64,000 bases of DNA from IMCC45349 sp047219225 (lineage in GTDB: Bacteria; Bacteroidota; Bacteroidia; Flavobacteriales; Flavobacteriaceae): contig NZ_CP178208.1 in the NCBI RefSeq assembly GCF_047219225.1, positions 744,001-808,000 on the forward strand, read 5' to 3'. The position numbers were made by a program, and so were the translations under genes. Within the stretch, counting starts at the first letter, position 1, and each line of letters opens with the position of its first letter. The notes beneath the pieces were generated by a model. That model saw only the letters and a list, made by a program, of their open reading frames with translations, searched no databases and was not told the DNA's origin. Positions 1 to 9,750 of the stretch are shown one piece after another.

Positions 1-846
1 AAAAATCTCGGAAAGAACATTAATAGATTTAACAGAGTTATTATGAGTTGTTAATAACAAAGATTGCACTTTAGTGACATGCTCAAAATCTCCATTTTTT
101 ATTTGAATAAACTCACTATTCCTCCACTCTTTCAAAGTGTGCTTATCTATAGCATATAGCAACCCATTTTCTCCTGTTATTTCAATTGGCTTAAAACTTT
201 CAGAGTGAAAAGTGTGGAAAAAGTCAAGGTTAGAATTAGCAAAAACAACTTTACCATCATTCATTAAAATTGCAATTTCATGTTCGCCATATGCTACTAT
301 TTGTTTTGGTAACAACTCGAATAATGAAACGCTCTTAATGCTATTTAATTTTTCATCAATCTTTATTAACTCTGTATCAGTAATAACGAATATCTTATTA
401 TTTACAGTAGCAATATCGTTAACAAATCCTTTTACCTTAAGTTTTAATATTTCTTCAGTATCAAATGAATAGAAAAATAAACCATTACCAGAAGTACCTA
501 TTAAAAAACCTGTTTCATATAATTCTAAACTCGTAATAATTTCATCAAACAAATGTTCATTTGCTTTTTGTTTATTTTGATATCTTACTAGTTTATTAGC
601 TATAGCTACAAAATAATCATGTTCGGATAAGATTAATACATCATTTATTTGTTCATCTAAATGTAAACATGAACTATGAACTTCTTTACCATCAAATTTA
701 CAGATAGACTGATTACTAATTAAATAAATGAATCCAAATTTATCTTGCTTTAAAAATTTAATATCATCTACAAAGTGGTAATTTATTTCTTGCGTCCATG
801 AAAAATGAATTACAAAAAAGAACAACAATGTAATTATCCATTTCAT
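1..846 (-). CDS. Exported beta-propeller protein, N-terminal part (Reg_prop-like), cut by window edge
   Basis: The frame is open from an ATG at 846 to the window edge, giving 282 residues without a stop. It begins with a signal peptide (MKWIITLLFFFVIHFSW, cleavage probably after W-T-Q). The segments 'DKFGFIYL..SICKFDGKEV' and 'GFLIGTSGNGLFFYSF' look like two-component-regulator-propeller (Reg_prop) blades, which form periplasmic sensor propellers in Bacteroidota. The C-terminus, which would show a kinase or DNA-binding output domain, lies outside the window. Its start codon overlaps the stop of the YceI-like gene (ATGA), so the two are co-transcribed. The propeller call is by motif only. Confidence 0.7.
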   Translation of the reverse strand, partial: MKWIITLLFFFVIHFSWTQEINYHFVDDIKFLKQDKFGFIYLISNQSICKFDGKEVHSSCLHLDEQINDVLILSEHDYFVAIANKLVRYQNKQKANEHLFDEIITSLELYETGFLIGTSGNGLFFYSFDTEEILKLKVKGFVNDIATVNNKIFVITDTELIKIDEKLNSIKSVSLFELLPKQIVAYGEHEIAILMNDGKVVFANSNLDFFHTFHSESFKPIEITGENGLLYAIDKHTLKEWRNSEFIQIKNGDFEHVTKVQSLLLTTHNNSVKSINVLSEIF

Positions 847-1388
847 TTATCAATTTGCATTACATTTTGAACAGTTACTTTTATTTCTGAAGCGATTTTA
901 GCCTGTACAATCCTAGGTATCTTAATACTGTAATCAGAAAGTCTAACTAAGAATTCTCCCGATATATTTAAAGCACCATCTTTTACTGTTAAATGCACAG
1001 GAATAGCAACTATTTTTGTTACACCGTGAATAGTAAATTTACCTTTACATATAGCTTTTGTATCACAACCACCATCGCAATTTTCAGTAAGTATGATAGT
1101 TCCTAAAAATATAGCCTTTGGATATTTTTTTGTATCTAAATAATGCTCCTTAAAATGTTCTTTTTGTAATGGACTATTAAACCCTTGAAAAGAGGCCATA
1201 TCAATAGAAAAGGCAAAATTCATATTAGACATATCAATAATACCGACTAGCTCATTAGATTCAGCCTTAATAATCTCCAATGGAGCTTCAGAGATAAAAG
1301 ACACCTTTCCTTTCCCTCTGTATAACGATTGGCTATAAACGTTAATTGAGCTCCATAATAAAAAACATATGAGATAGTTACGTATCAT
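843..1388 (-). CDS. YceI-like domain protein, exported
   Basis: This 181-residue protein has an N-terminal signal peptide ending near 'NVYSQ'. The body reads like the YceI lipocalin-type fold: 'FSIDMASFQGFNSPLQKEHFKEHYLDTKKYPKAIF' is the typical block of the family, followed by 'GKFTIHGVTK' and a C-terminal beta-rich half. YceI proteins bind isoprenoids or amphiphiles in the periplasm. A Cys-rich bit (CDGGCDTKAIC, around residues 104-114) is not typical of the family. The stop overlaps the start of the downstream propeller gene by four bases, so they form one transcription unit. The exact ligand cannot be told. Confidence 0.8.
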   Translation of the reverse strand: MIRNYLICFLLWSSINVYSQSLYRGKGKVSFISEAPLEIIKAESNELVGIIDMSNMNFAFSIDMASFQGFNSPLQKEHFKEHYLDTKKYPKAIFLGTIILTENCDGGCDTKAICKGKFTIHGVTKIVAIPVHLTVKDGALNISGEFLVRLSDYSIKIPRIVQAKIASEIKVTVQNVMQIDK

Positions 1389-1493
1389 CCAGAGAATATT
1401 GACATCTTATAAAAGATACAAAAAATAAAAACAACTATATTTTATTAAACTAAAATGTAGAGGATAAAACAAATAACGGTTTGAGATAAACTT

Positions 1494-1706
1494 CTATTTT
1501 TTTTCCTTAATGCTACACGTTTTAATTCCAAAAGGTGCATAAAGCGGACAAAAACTAATAAGGCTAGTCATGACAAAAACAACAGCAAGAACTAACAATA
1601 CTATTCCAAGTGTACCTGAAATTGTTTCAGTTGAATAAAGTACTCCTAAAACTACTGCTATTAACACTCTAATGATTCTATCTACTGAACCCATATTTTT
1701 TTTCAT
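1494..1706 (-). CDS. DUF2892 (YgaP-type transmembrane) small membrane protein
   Basis: This 70-residue protein starts 'MKKNMGSVDRIIRV', which is the standard opening of DUF2892 proteins. It has two hydrophobic helices (about residues 12-26 and 32-50) and the end motif 'CPLYAPFGIKTC'. In YgaP this domain follows a rhodanese; here it stands alone. It lies 86 bases downstream of the Crp/Fnr gene, with a perfect palindrome in between, which suggests it may be a target of that regulator. Its biochemical role is unknown; family members are often found with sulfur-handling or redox-stress genes. Confidence 0.85.
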   Translation of the reverse strand: MKKNMGSVDRIIRVLIAVVLGVLYSTETISGTLGIVLLVLAVVFVMTSLISFCPLYAPFGIKTCSIKEKK

Positions 1707-1776
1707 AACTGTGAGATTTTATATGTTATAATACATTATTGAAATACAAAAATCTAAAATAGAATTCAGTTGAGCA

Positions 1777-1790
1777 GTGACTATAGTCAC
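1777..1790. promoter_or_regulatory. Perfect 14-bp palindrome, candidate Crp/Fnr operator
   Basis: GTGACTATAGTCAC reads the same on both strands. It lies just past the stop of the Crp/Fnr gene and about 70 bases upstream of the DUF2892 start. The half-site GTGA..TCAC resembles the classical CRP half-site TGTGA. Binding by the neighbouring regulator is an inference from position and symmetry. Confidence 0.5.
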
Positions 1791-1792
1791 AA

Positions 1793-2413
1793 CTAACAAA
1801 TGATACTTATCTTGCCAGATTTTTGTTCAACTTTCCCCTCAGTTTCAAGTTTTTTTATAACTCTTGATATCACCTCTCTTACAGTTCCTAATTCATTTGC
1901 TAATTGACCATGACTTATTTTTATTGACTTATTTTTTGAAACTTTTGTTTTCCTTAGCAAATGGTCATATAATCTCTTATCCATTTTATCCAATAACAAA
2001 TGGCTTATTGTATCTAACAGTTCTGAATACCTTAAATTAAATTGATTGTAAAACAACTCATTAAATTCTGGATATTCCTTTAACCAATTAGGCAAATACT
2101 TTACTGGAATTAAGATAATTTTTGAATCTTCTTCAGTTTGTGCATAAACTCTACTTGGAGTATTCTTAAGAGCAGCATAAAATGACATAACGCAACTTTG
2201 AGAAGGCTCGATATAGTAGAGTAGTAATTCTTTTTCGCCAAACCCAGAACAAACTTTAACAAGTCCATCAACAACAATTGGTAACACTTTTACATATTGT
2301 TGTTCTCTTAAAATTTCTGTCCCTTTAGGTATTGCTTTAATACTAGATTTAGACAAGATATCATTTACTAAATCTGGCTTTAAAAAGGATAAAATACTTT
2401 TATCAAAATCCAT
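1793..2413 (-). CDS. Crp/Fnr family transcriptional regulator
   Basis: This 206-residue protein has an N-terminal cyclic-nucleotide-binding-like beta-roll (roughly residues 20-120) and a C-terminal winged helix (about 150-206). The recognition segment 'GQLANELGTVREVISRVIKKLETEGKV' is the Crp/Fnr HTH. There is no N-terminal cluster of cysteines, so it is not an FNR-type Fe-S oxygen sensor as far as the sequence shows. The effector is unknown. A perfect palindrome (1777-1790) lies directly downstream, ahead of the DUF2892 gene, suggesting local control of that gene. Confidence 0.88.
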   Translation of the reverse strand: MDFDKSILSFLKPDLVNDILSKSSIKAIPKGTEILREQQYVKVLPIVVDGLVKVCSGFGEKELLLYYIEPSQSCVMSFYAALKNTPSRVYAQTEEDSKIILIPVKYLPNWLKEYPEFNELFYNQFNLRYSELLDTISHLLLDKMDKRLYDHLLRKTKVSKNKSIKISHGQLANELGTVREVISRVIKKLETEGKVEQKSGKISIIC

Positions 2414-2598
2414 AAATCATTTATTAATCATTTTACTAAATCTAATTATTAAGCTAAGTAATTTAGCACAATAATGAGAGAAATACTTAGAATTGATTAC
2501 TTGAGTTAAGATTAAATAAAATTAAAACAAATAAACATTCTTCCTAAAATATCAATACATATTTTCAAGAGGAGGTTTACAGACTTCCTTTTGTTATT

Positions 2599-3603
2599 TT
2601 AAGACGTTGCTCTTAAAGTAAGAGTAGAATTAATAACAGTATGCTCAATTGTTTCCGACTTAGAATTAAGCTTATCTAACATCATTTTTGCAGTGGTTTT
2701 CCCTAACCTTGTAGCGTGTTGATTAATTGTAGTTAATCCTGGTGTTACATTATTTGCCATACGTTCGCTTATATAACCAATAATAGCTATTTCTTGCGGA
2801 ATTTGTTTTCCATTTAGCTTTGCCATTTTTAAAGCTGCAAACGATGAAAAATCATCTAATGCTATAAAAGCATCAACCTTATGGTTTTGTATAACATCTT
2901 TTGCTTTTTCATCAATAGTTTCACGCACACCTTCAATAATTAAAGGTTCTCCAACACCTTCAGCATTATTCAACGCCGCCAAATAACCTTTTACTCTTAA
3001 CTTCCCTACGCTTAAATTATTAATAGTAGAGAGTATAACAATATTTTTTTTACCTAATTTAATAAGATGATTTGTCGCGTTAAAAACTGCATTAAAATCA
3101 TCAACCATAACCTTATCACAATTAATAGATTCTACCACACGGTCAAACATAACAATTGGCTTTCCTCTACCTAATACTTCTTTAAAATGACTAAAACTCT
3201 GCGATGTTTGTGTCTCCTCTGCTACAGCAATAATAAAACCATCAACCACACCATTAGATAACATCCTTAAGTTTTCCACCTCCTTATCTAACGATTCATT
3301 CGTAATACAAATAATGATATTATAATTAGACTCCGCAATTATTTGCTCAATACCAAATAACACTCTTGCAAAAAAGGCATTTTGAACACTTGGAATTACT
3401 ACTGCAATGGTATTTGTTTTACCAGATTTTAACCCTAAAGCAATTTTATTAGGTTGGTAATTATGAAGTTTTGCTAATTCTTTAATTCTCTTTTTGGTTG
3501 CTTCGCTAATTTCATGACTATCATTTAAAGCTTTTGAAATTGTAGAAATTGATACTCCTAGAATGGAAGACAGTTCTTTTAACGTAATATTATTCTTTGG
3601 CAT
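2599..3603 (-). CDS. LacI family transcriptional regulator
   Basis: This 334-residue protein has an N-terminal LacI HTH: 'ITLKELSSILGVSISTISKALNDSHEIS' covers residues 6-33, followed by the hinge 'YQPNKIALGLKSGKT'. The rest is a periplasmic-binding-protein-like sensor of normal length ('TIAVVIPSVQNAFFARVLFGIEQ', 'VMFDRV', 'ALDDFSSFAALKMAK'). It is divergent from ppc with a 226-bp shared upstream region. LacI regulators usually respond to a sugar or sugar phosphate; the ligand cannot be read. In Bacteroidota they often sit by polysaccharide loci, but none is present here. Confidence 0.92.
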   Translation of the reverse strand: MPKNNITLKELSSILGVSISTISKALNDSHEISEATKKRIKELAKLHNYQPNKIALGLKSGKTNTIAVVIPSVQNAFFARVLFGIEQIIAESNYNIIICITNESLDKEVENLRMLSNGVVDGFIIAVAEETQTSQSFSHFKEVLGRGKPIVMFDRVVESINCDKVMVDDFNAVFNATNHLIKLGKKNIVILSTINNLSVGKLRVKGYLAALNNAEGVGEPLIIEGVRETIDEKAKDVIQNHKVDAFIALDDFSSFAALKMAKLNGKQIPQEIAIIGYISERMANNVTPGLTTINQHATRLGKTTAKMMLDKLNSKSETIEHTVINSTLTLRATS

Positions 3604-3829
3604 ATAATTTTATAAAGAGATTAGATAAAAATAGCATTTCCATTTATTATAAACAAAAACTAAAAAGGAAGCTTAATCATAAAACTTAAGTATTAACAAA
3701 AAAAGCTTGTTTTCATTATTCTTTTTTCAATAATTCTTGCTTTAATTATTAATTATACAAATCGCATTATGTAAGCTCTTTAAGTATTAATACCTTTATT
3801 ATATTTACTATTCATTTTAATAAAATACT

Positions 3830-6415
3830 ATGTCTACACAACCCAAACTAGTTAGATTCAACGAGAATGTTTTAGATAAATATCAGCTTTACAATAGTAT
3901 TTTCATGAATTTACCATTTGAAACTATTAAGCGTACTGTTATTTTTCTTCCACTATTTACAGAAACATGTAGAAAAGGGTTTGCAAATGGAGATAATCCT
4001 ACAAAAATTGTTGAGACATTTTTTGAAAAATACCAAGCAAGAAGACCAAAAGACAGTCAAATAAATCTGTTATTCCGATTTATTCAATATATAGAAAGAC
4101 AAGTAGTTTTGTTTGATGCTATTGAAGATGCTTCATTTTCGGTAGTAAACAACATGGATGGAATTGGAACGCTTAGAAGCTTAAAAGAAACTGCTTCACA
4201 AGAAAACAGTTTTGATGAACTAAAAAAATACTTGGAAGAGTTTAAAGTTAGAATTGTTTTAACTGCACATCCTACACAATTTTACCCTGGAAATGTTTTA
4301 GGAATCATTACTGATCTTACTGAAGCAATACGAAATAATGACTTTCCAAGAATAAAACAATTAATAGCACAACTTGGAAAAACACCTTTTTTTAAAAGAA
4401 AAAAACCAACACCTTTAGATGAGGCTATAAGGCTTATTTGGTATCTAGAAAATGTATTTTATAAAACTTTTGGTGATATTTACGATTACATTCAGCAAAA
4501 TATTTTTGATGATGACATTATTGACAATGAAATTGTAAATATTGGATTTTGGCCAGGTGGCGATAGAGACGGAAACCCATATGTATTACCAAAAACTACC
4601 AAGAGAGTTGCAAAAAGATTAAAACAATCTATTCTTAAGTGTTATTATAAAGACATACGAAAACTAAAACGAAAACTAACGTTTAAAGATGTTTACGAAA
4701 AAATTGATAAGCTAGACAAAACCTTATACGAATGTAGCTTTGACAAAGCACAACTCAATGCATTTAAACTTGATGATTTTATTGCTGAATTAGAAGAAAT
4801 AAAAGAATTACTCATTACAAATCATGAGTCCTTATACCTAAATGAAATGATTAGCTTTATTAATAAAGTTAAGCTATTTGGATTTCATTTTGCAACGTTA
4901 GACATACGACAAGACAGTCGCATACATCATAAAGTTTTCACTAGTGTTGTTGACACATCCATAGAGAAGAATCTAAACATTTTCCCAGAAAATTACCATT
5001 CACTTTCTGAAGACGAACAGATTGAACTACTATCAAATATCAATGCTAAAATTAACATCAATGATTTTGAAGATGAATTAGTATTCAACACACTAAAAAC
5101 TATGAATGTGGTAAAACTCATTCAAGAGAAAAATGGTGAAAAAGGATGTAACAGATATATCATTAGTAACAACCAAACAGCACTAAACGTCATGCAACTA
5201 TTTGCTATGTTAAAACTTGTTGCTTTTAAAGACGAGTTAAGTGTTGATGTAGTACCATTATTTGAAACTATTAATGATTTACAAAATGCTCCAAAAGTTA
5301 TGGAGCAACTCTATACCAATAAAAACTATAGAGCACACGTTAAAAGCAGAGGTAATAAGCAAACTATTATGCTTGGTTTTTCTGATGGTACCAAAGATGG
5401 AGGTTACCTAATGGCAAATTGGTCAATCTTTAAAGCTAAAGAAGCACTAACTGCTATATCAAGAAAGTATGATGTTGATGTTGTGTTTTTTGATGGTAGA
5501 GGTGGTCCACCAGCAAGAGGTGGTGGAAAAACACATCAATTTTACGCATCCTTAGGCCCAACAATTGAAGACGAAGAAGTACAATTAACCATTCAAGGGC
5601 AAACCATCAGCTCTAATTTTGGAACACATAACAGTGCGCAATACAATCTTGAGCAGTTAATTACTTCTGGATTATCTAATAATTTATATAGTGAAAATTT
5701 AGGTCTTTCTGATTCTGATACAGAAATCATGAATGAGTTAGCAACTATTAGTTACCAAGCATATAAAGACTTTAAGAATCATCCAATGTTTATTCCTTAT
5801 TTAGAACGCATGAGTACATTAAAATACTATGCTAAAACAAATATTGGAAGTCGACCTTCTAAACGTTCAAACTCTGATTCATTAGTGTTTTCAGATTTAA
5901 GAGCCATTCCTTTTGTTGGCTCTTGGAGTCAATTAAAACAAAATGTCCCTGGATTTTATGGTGTTGGTACAGCTCTACAGACCTTTAAAGACAACAACCA
6001 ATGGGAAAAAGTTAAGCAGTTATACAACAACTCAAGTTTCTTTAAAACTTTACTTGCTAACAGTATGATGTCCTTAACAAAATCGTTCTTTGAACTCACT
6101 AGATATATGTCTGAAGACGAAGAATTCGGAAACTTCTGGAATATTATTCATGACGAATATAAACTTGCAAAAACGTTATTACTAGAACTTTCTGGATTTA
6201 AAGAATTGATGGAAAATGAACCAACTGGAAAAGCGTCTATTGAAGTACGAGAATCTATTGTTTTACCATTATTAACCATACAGCAATATGCATTAAGAAA
6301 AATTCAAGAATTGCAAAAAGAAGGTACTGATAATAACGAAGAGTTAGAAGTTTATGAAAAACTAGTAACTCGCTCTTTATTTGGAAATATTAATGCTAGT
6401 AGGAATTCGGCATAA
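3830..6415 (+). CDS. ppc: Phosphoenolpyruvate carboxylase
   Basis: This enzyme carboxylates phosphoenolpyruvate to oxaloacetate, the anaplerotic feed of the TCA cycle. The 861-residue chain has the catalytic-histidine motif LTAHPTQ near residue 144, the GGDRDGNP motif near 243, a 'GFSDGTKDGGY' motif near 520 and the mobile-loop motif GRGGPPARGGGKTH near 556. Length fits the bacterial family. The glycine-rich loop with PPA in place of the common TVG/SIG is a visible variation. The gene is monocistronic, divergent from the LacI regulator, and ends at a strong bidirectional terminator shared with tex. Confidence 0.96.
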   Translation: MSTQPKLVRFNENVLDKYQLYNSIFMNLPFETIKRTVIFLPLFTETCRKGFANGDNPTKIVETFFEKYQARRPKDSQINLLFRFIQYIERQVVLFDAIEDASFSVVNNMDGIGTLRSLKETASQENSFDELKKYLEEFKVRIVLTAHPTQFYPGNVLGIITDLTEAIRNNDFPRIKQLIAQLGKTPFFKRKKPTPLDEAIRLIWYLENVFYKTFGDIYDYIQQNIFDDDIIDNEIVNIGFWPGGDRDGNPYVLPKTTKRVAKRLKQSILKCYYKDIRKLKRKLTFKDVYEKIDKLDKTLYECSFDKAQLNAFKLDDFIAELEEIKELLITNHESLYLNEMISFINKVKLFGFHFATLDIRQDSRIHHKVFTSVVDTSIEKNLNIFPENYHSLSEDEQIELLSNINAKININDFEDELVFNTLKTMNVVKLIQEKNGEKGCNRYIISNNQTALNVMQLFAMLKLVAFKDELSVDVVPLFETINDLQNAPKVMEQLYTNKNYRAHVKSRGNKQTIMLGFSDGTKDGGYLMANWSIFKAKEALTAISRKYDVDVVFFDGRGGPPARGGGKTHQFYASLGPTIEDEEVQLTIQGQTISSNFGTHNSAQYNLEQLITSGLSNNLYSENLGLSDSDTEIMNELATISYQAYKDFKNHPMFIPYLERMSTLKYYAKTNIGSRPSKRSNSDSLVFSDLRAIPFVGSWSQLKQNVPGFYGVGTALQTFKDNNQWEKVKQLYNNSSFFKTLLANSMMSLTKSFFELTRYMSEDEEFGNFWNIIHDEYKLAKTLLLELSGFKELMENEPTGKASIEVRESIVLPLLTIQQYALRKIQELQKEGTDNNEELEVYEKLVTRSLFGNINASRNSA

Positions 6416-6418
6416 ATA

Positions 6419-6446
6419 AAAAAGAGGCTTAAAAGCCTCTTTTTTA
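6419..6446. terminator. Bidirectional rho-independent terminator between ppc and tex
   Basis: The stem AAAGAGGC / GCCTCTTT has a six-base TTAAAA loop and is flanked by A- and T-runs on both sides, so it can end both convergent transcripts. Confidence 0.9.
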
Positions 6447-8567
6447 TTTATGCAATTTCAACTGAATACGCTTTCTAGCAATATCAACCTCCAATACTTT
6501 TACAATAACTTGTTGATGTAAACTGACGTGTGCATTTACATCACTAACAAATCCATCTGATAGATTAGAAATATGAATTAATCCGCTTTCTTTAATACCA
6601 ACATCAACAAAAGCTCCAAAATTGGTAACATTATTAACAATCCCAGGTAATAATTGACCTTCTCTTAAATCGTTAATCGTTTTAATGTTTTGATTAAATG
6701 TAAATACTTTGGCTTTTTCACGAATATCTAAGCCTGGTTTTTCTAACTCTTTAATGATGTCTTCTAAAGTTGGTAAACCAACCTCATCGGTAACATAGTT
6801 TTTTAGCTCTATACTTTGAAGTACTTCAGAATTTCCAATCAACTGTCCTAAACTCTTCCCTTCGTCCTTAGCAATTTTTTTTACCAATGCATAACGTTCT
6901 GGATGTACAGCAGAATCATCCAATGGATTTTGACCTTCTTTAATTCTTAAAAAACCTGCACTTTGCTCAAAAGCTTTCCCTCCTAATCGCGCTACTTTTT
7001 TGATTTCGCTTCGAGATGAAAATGCACCATTTTCGTTTCTATAAGTAACTATATTTTCAGCAAGTTTTGGTCCAATTCCAGAAACATAACTCAACAAAGA
7101 TTTACTCGCCGTATTAATGTTAACTCCAACAGCATTCACACAACTCTCAACCACAGTATCTAAACTCGTTTTTAATTTACTCTGATCTACATCATGTTGG
7201 TATTGACCAACTCCTATGGATTTAGCATCAATCTTCACCAATTCTGCTAAAGGATCTTGCAAACGTCTTCCTATAGATACTGCACCACGAACCGTTACAT
7301 CATAATTTGGAAATTCTTCTCTTGCAATTTTTGATGCTGAATAGATACTTGCTCCTGCTTCACTTACTACATACACCTCCACATCATTTTTAAATCGGAT
7401 TTTTCGAATTAAGACTTCTGTTTCTCGAGATGCGGTTCCGTTTCCAATAGCAATAGCTTCAATTTTATATGCATCAGCTAAAGAACTAATTTTTTTCATC
7501 GCTCCAATACTATCATTTTTTGGAGGATGTGGATAAATAGTTTCGTTATATTTTAAATCGCCTTGAGCATCCAAACATACTACTTTACAACCTGTTCTAA
7601 ATCCAGGATCAATTCCTAAAACACGTTTTTCACCAACTGGAGAACCTAACAATAGTTGTTTTAAATTCTTTGCAAAAACAGTAATCGCTGATTCATCTGC
7701 TTTAGCCTTAGCAATTTGTAAGGCTTCATTAGATAAGGATGGTAACAATAAACGTTTGTAGCTATCTTTAATAGCAAGTTCTATTTGGTCTGCACAATCA
7801 TTATTAGAACGAATAATTCTATCCTCAATTTTTGCTAAAGCTCTATCGTCATCAATCTCAATTTTAACTCTAATAAAACCTTCCTGTTCTGCTCTTAAAA
7901 TAGCCAATAAACGATGCGACGGAATACGACTTAAACTCTCTGACCAATCAAAATAATCTCTAAATTTCTGTGCTTTTTCATCATCTATCTTTGCCTTTAC
8001 AACTTTAGTTGTAATACTAGAAAAGCGCTCTAATTGGTAACGAATGTTATTTCTTACATCTGTACGCTCGTTAATCCATTCTGCAATTATATGTCTTGCG
8101 CCTTCCAAAGCATCATCAACAGAATTCACATCACTTTTCACATATCTAAATGCGATTGATTCTACATCGTTTGCATTCTGACTCATAATGATTTTAGCCA
8201 AAGGTTCTAAACCATTTTTGCGAGCTGTTTCTGCTTTGGTTTTACGCTTCTTTTTATACGGCAGATATATATCTTCAAGCGTTGTTAAGTCTTGAGCTTT
8301 GTTTATTTTCTGTTCTAATTCAGAAGTTAAAACTTGATCTTCCTCTAATACCTTTAAAATGGATGCCTTTCGTTTTTCTAAAGCTTCAAATTGTTCTTTA
8401 TACTTAACAATTTCTCCTATTTGAACCTCATCTAAATTTCCTGTTCGCTCTTTTCTATATCTAGAAATAAACGGAATCGTGCAATCCTCATTAAGAAGTG
8501 TAATGGTATTTTCTACACTAACCTCAGAAAGATTAGTATTTGAAACAATGAATTTTACTAATTGCAT
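6444..8567 (-). CDS. tex: Tex family S1 RNA-binding protein
   Basis: This 707-residue protein has the Tex architecture in order: an N-terminal helical HtH-like region containing 'IPFISRYRKERTGNLDE' (residues 32-48), a YqgF/RuvC-like domain 'VLGIDPGFRTGCKVV' (about 318-332), a helix-hairpin-helix 'INTASKSLLSYVSGIGPKLA' (about 480-500), and a C-terminal S1 domain 'GQLLPGIVNNVTNFGAFVDVG'. Tex-type proteins bind nucleic acid and influence transcription and translation. Its start overlaps the methyltransferase stop by one base (TAATG), so it is the last gene of that unit. Confidence 0.95.
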   Translation of the reverse strand: MQLVKFIVSNTNLSEVSVENTITLLNEDCTIPFISRYRKERTGNLDEVQIGEIVKYKEQFEALEKRKASILKVLEEDQVLTSELEQKINKAQDLTTLEDIYLPYKKKRKTKAETARKNGLEPLAKIIMSQNANDVESIAFRYVKSDVNSVDDALEGARHIIAEWINERTDVRNNIRYQLERFSSITTKVVKAKIDDEKAQKFRDYFDWSESLSRIPSHRLLAILRAEQEGFIRVKIEIDDDRALAKIEDRIIRSNNDCADQIELAIKDSYKRLLLPSLSNEALQIAKAKADESAITVFAKNLKQLLLGSPVGEKRVLGIDPGFRTGCKVVCLDAQGDLKYNETIYPHPPKNDSIGAMKKISSLADAYKIEAIAIGNGTASRETEVLIRKIRFKNDVEVYVVSEAGASIYSASKIAREEFPNYDVTVRGAVSIGRRLQDPLAELVKIDAKSIGVGQYQHDVDQSKLKTSLDTVVESCVNAVGVNINTASKSLLSYVSGIGPKLAENIVTYRNENGAFSSRSEIKKVARLGGKAFEQSAGFLRIKEGQNPLDDSAVHPERYALVKKIAKDEGKSLGQLIGNSEVLQSIELKNYVTDEVGLPTLEDIIKELEKPGLDIREKAKVFTFNQNIKTINDLREGQLLPGIVNNVTNFGAFVDVGIKESGLIHISNLSDGFVSDVNAHVSLHQQVIVKVLEVDIARKRIQLKLHK

Positions 8568-9199
8568 TATTGTTTTTTAAATAAGGTATAAATATAAGGA
8601 CGCTCTCCTCCAAACGGATTTACATAAGTATGGTTAAAACTATCAATCAACTGGAAAGTATCTCCTAAGTTTTCTTGTAACATCTTTAAGTCATAACGCT
8701 TTAAATCTAAACCACAACATTTAAGAGCACCATCTAATGCGAAAACAGCTATTAGCACATAACCTCCTTTAGTAACTGTCTTTTTAACCAGATTAAAATA
8801 AGCTTGTTGTTCTTCTTTTTTTAAAAAGAAATGTAACACAGCACGATCAATCCATATATCCACTTTATCTATGGAGTTAAGTGTTGTTGGATTAGTTAAA
8901 TCGTCAACAATACAGTTTAGACTGTAATTAAAGTTGTTTTTAATTCTTTGCTGAAGTTTGTTAAGTGCTACTTCACTTATATCGTTGGCAATAACATTAG
9001 TGAAACCTTCTTTAACAAGTTTATCTATTAAAGTAGTTGTCCCAGCTCCTACATTTAAAATGGTAGCATCTTTAGACAAATTACACTCTTCAAGTAATTG
9101 CAATGTTGACTGTGGATTGTCTTCAAACCAACCTAATTTTGAATCTTCAGTTGTTTGGTATTTATGATCCCAATGATTTGTGTAGTTGTAATTAGTCAT
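8567..9199 (-). CDS. Class I SAM-dependent methyltransferase
   Basis: This 210-residue protein opens with 'HWDHKYQTTEDSKLGWFEDNPQ' and carries the SAM-binding motif I 'ILNVGAGTTTLIDKL' (about residues 44-58), the acidic motif II region 'VIANDISEVALNKL' and 'VDIWIDRAVLHFF'. The overall shape is that of small cytosolic TPMT-like or unspecified methyltransferases. No substrate can be inferred. It overlaps both neighbours (RDD gene and tex) by a single base in TAATG junctions, which implies translational coupling. Confidence 0.88.
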   Translation of the reverse strand: MTNYNYTNHWDHKYQTTEDSKLGWFEDNPQSTLQLLEECNLSKDATILNVGAGTTTLIDKLVKEGFTNVIANDISEVALNKLQQRIKNNFNYSLNCIVDDLTNPTTLNSIDKVDIWIDRAVLHFFLKKEEQQAYFNLVKKTVTKGGYVLIAVFALDGALKCCGLDLKRYDLKMLQENLGDTFQLIDSFNHTYVNPFGGERPYIYTLFKKQ

Positions 9200-9747
9200 T
9201 AACTGTTTATTTGATAAAGGTGTTCATGCCACATCATCATTAATTTAAAAAGAAGAAAGCTATAAACAATTGCTATTATCACAATAATTAACGTATTTCT
9301 TGAAAATCTTAAATTTTTAAAATCTTTTAAAAATAATTTTAAAGATTCTGTTTCAACCTCAACCACTTTAGTGTTTGCCATAACATCTCCTAATCTACGA
9401 TTAGGACTTATTATAGTTATAAATATTTCTAATGGCCATAAAGGAGTAAAAAGATTTCTAACAAAGCATTTTACCGAATTAGCTGGTAAATTGGTTTTTC
9501 TATCAATAACTTGAAATCCTATTATTCTTTTCCCTGGACTTTTCCCTCTAAATGAATCTTTCAGAAAATAGACAGTAAACAAAAAGTAAAAACCAAATAA
9601 AAATAATCTTTCGGGAAATATAGCAATATCTTTATCAATAAAAAAGAAACCAATAAGTCCGAATAACATCATTAACGGAACTATAATAAAAGACATAATA
9701 AAATGATCCAGAAACATAGAACCAAGTCTCTTGAGCCTACTCTCCAT
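9199..9747 (-). CDS. RDD family membrane protein
   Basis: This 182-residue protein begins 'MESRLKRLGSMFLDHFIMSFI', with an arginine and aspartate placed as in the RDD domain. It has hydrophobic helices at about 15-35, 48-62 and 148-168. The motif 'RGKSPGKRIIGFQVIDRKT' (about 69-87) is the highly conserved RDD loop. Family members sit in the inner membrane; some act as ion antiporters, but most have no known role. It lies three bases after metG and shares one base with the methyltransferase gene, so it is part of the metG-to-tex operon. Confidence 0.88.
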   Translation of the reverse strand: MESRLKRLGSMFLDHFIMSFIIVPLMMLFGLIGFFFIDKDIAIFPERLFLFGFYFLFTVYFLKDSFRGKSPGKRIIGFQVIDRKTNLPANSVKCFVRNLFTPLWPLEIFITIISPNRRLGDVMANTKVVEVETESLKLFLKDFKNLRFSRNTLIIVIIAIVYSFLLFKLMMMWHEHLYQINS

Positions 9748-9750
9748 AAT

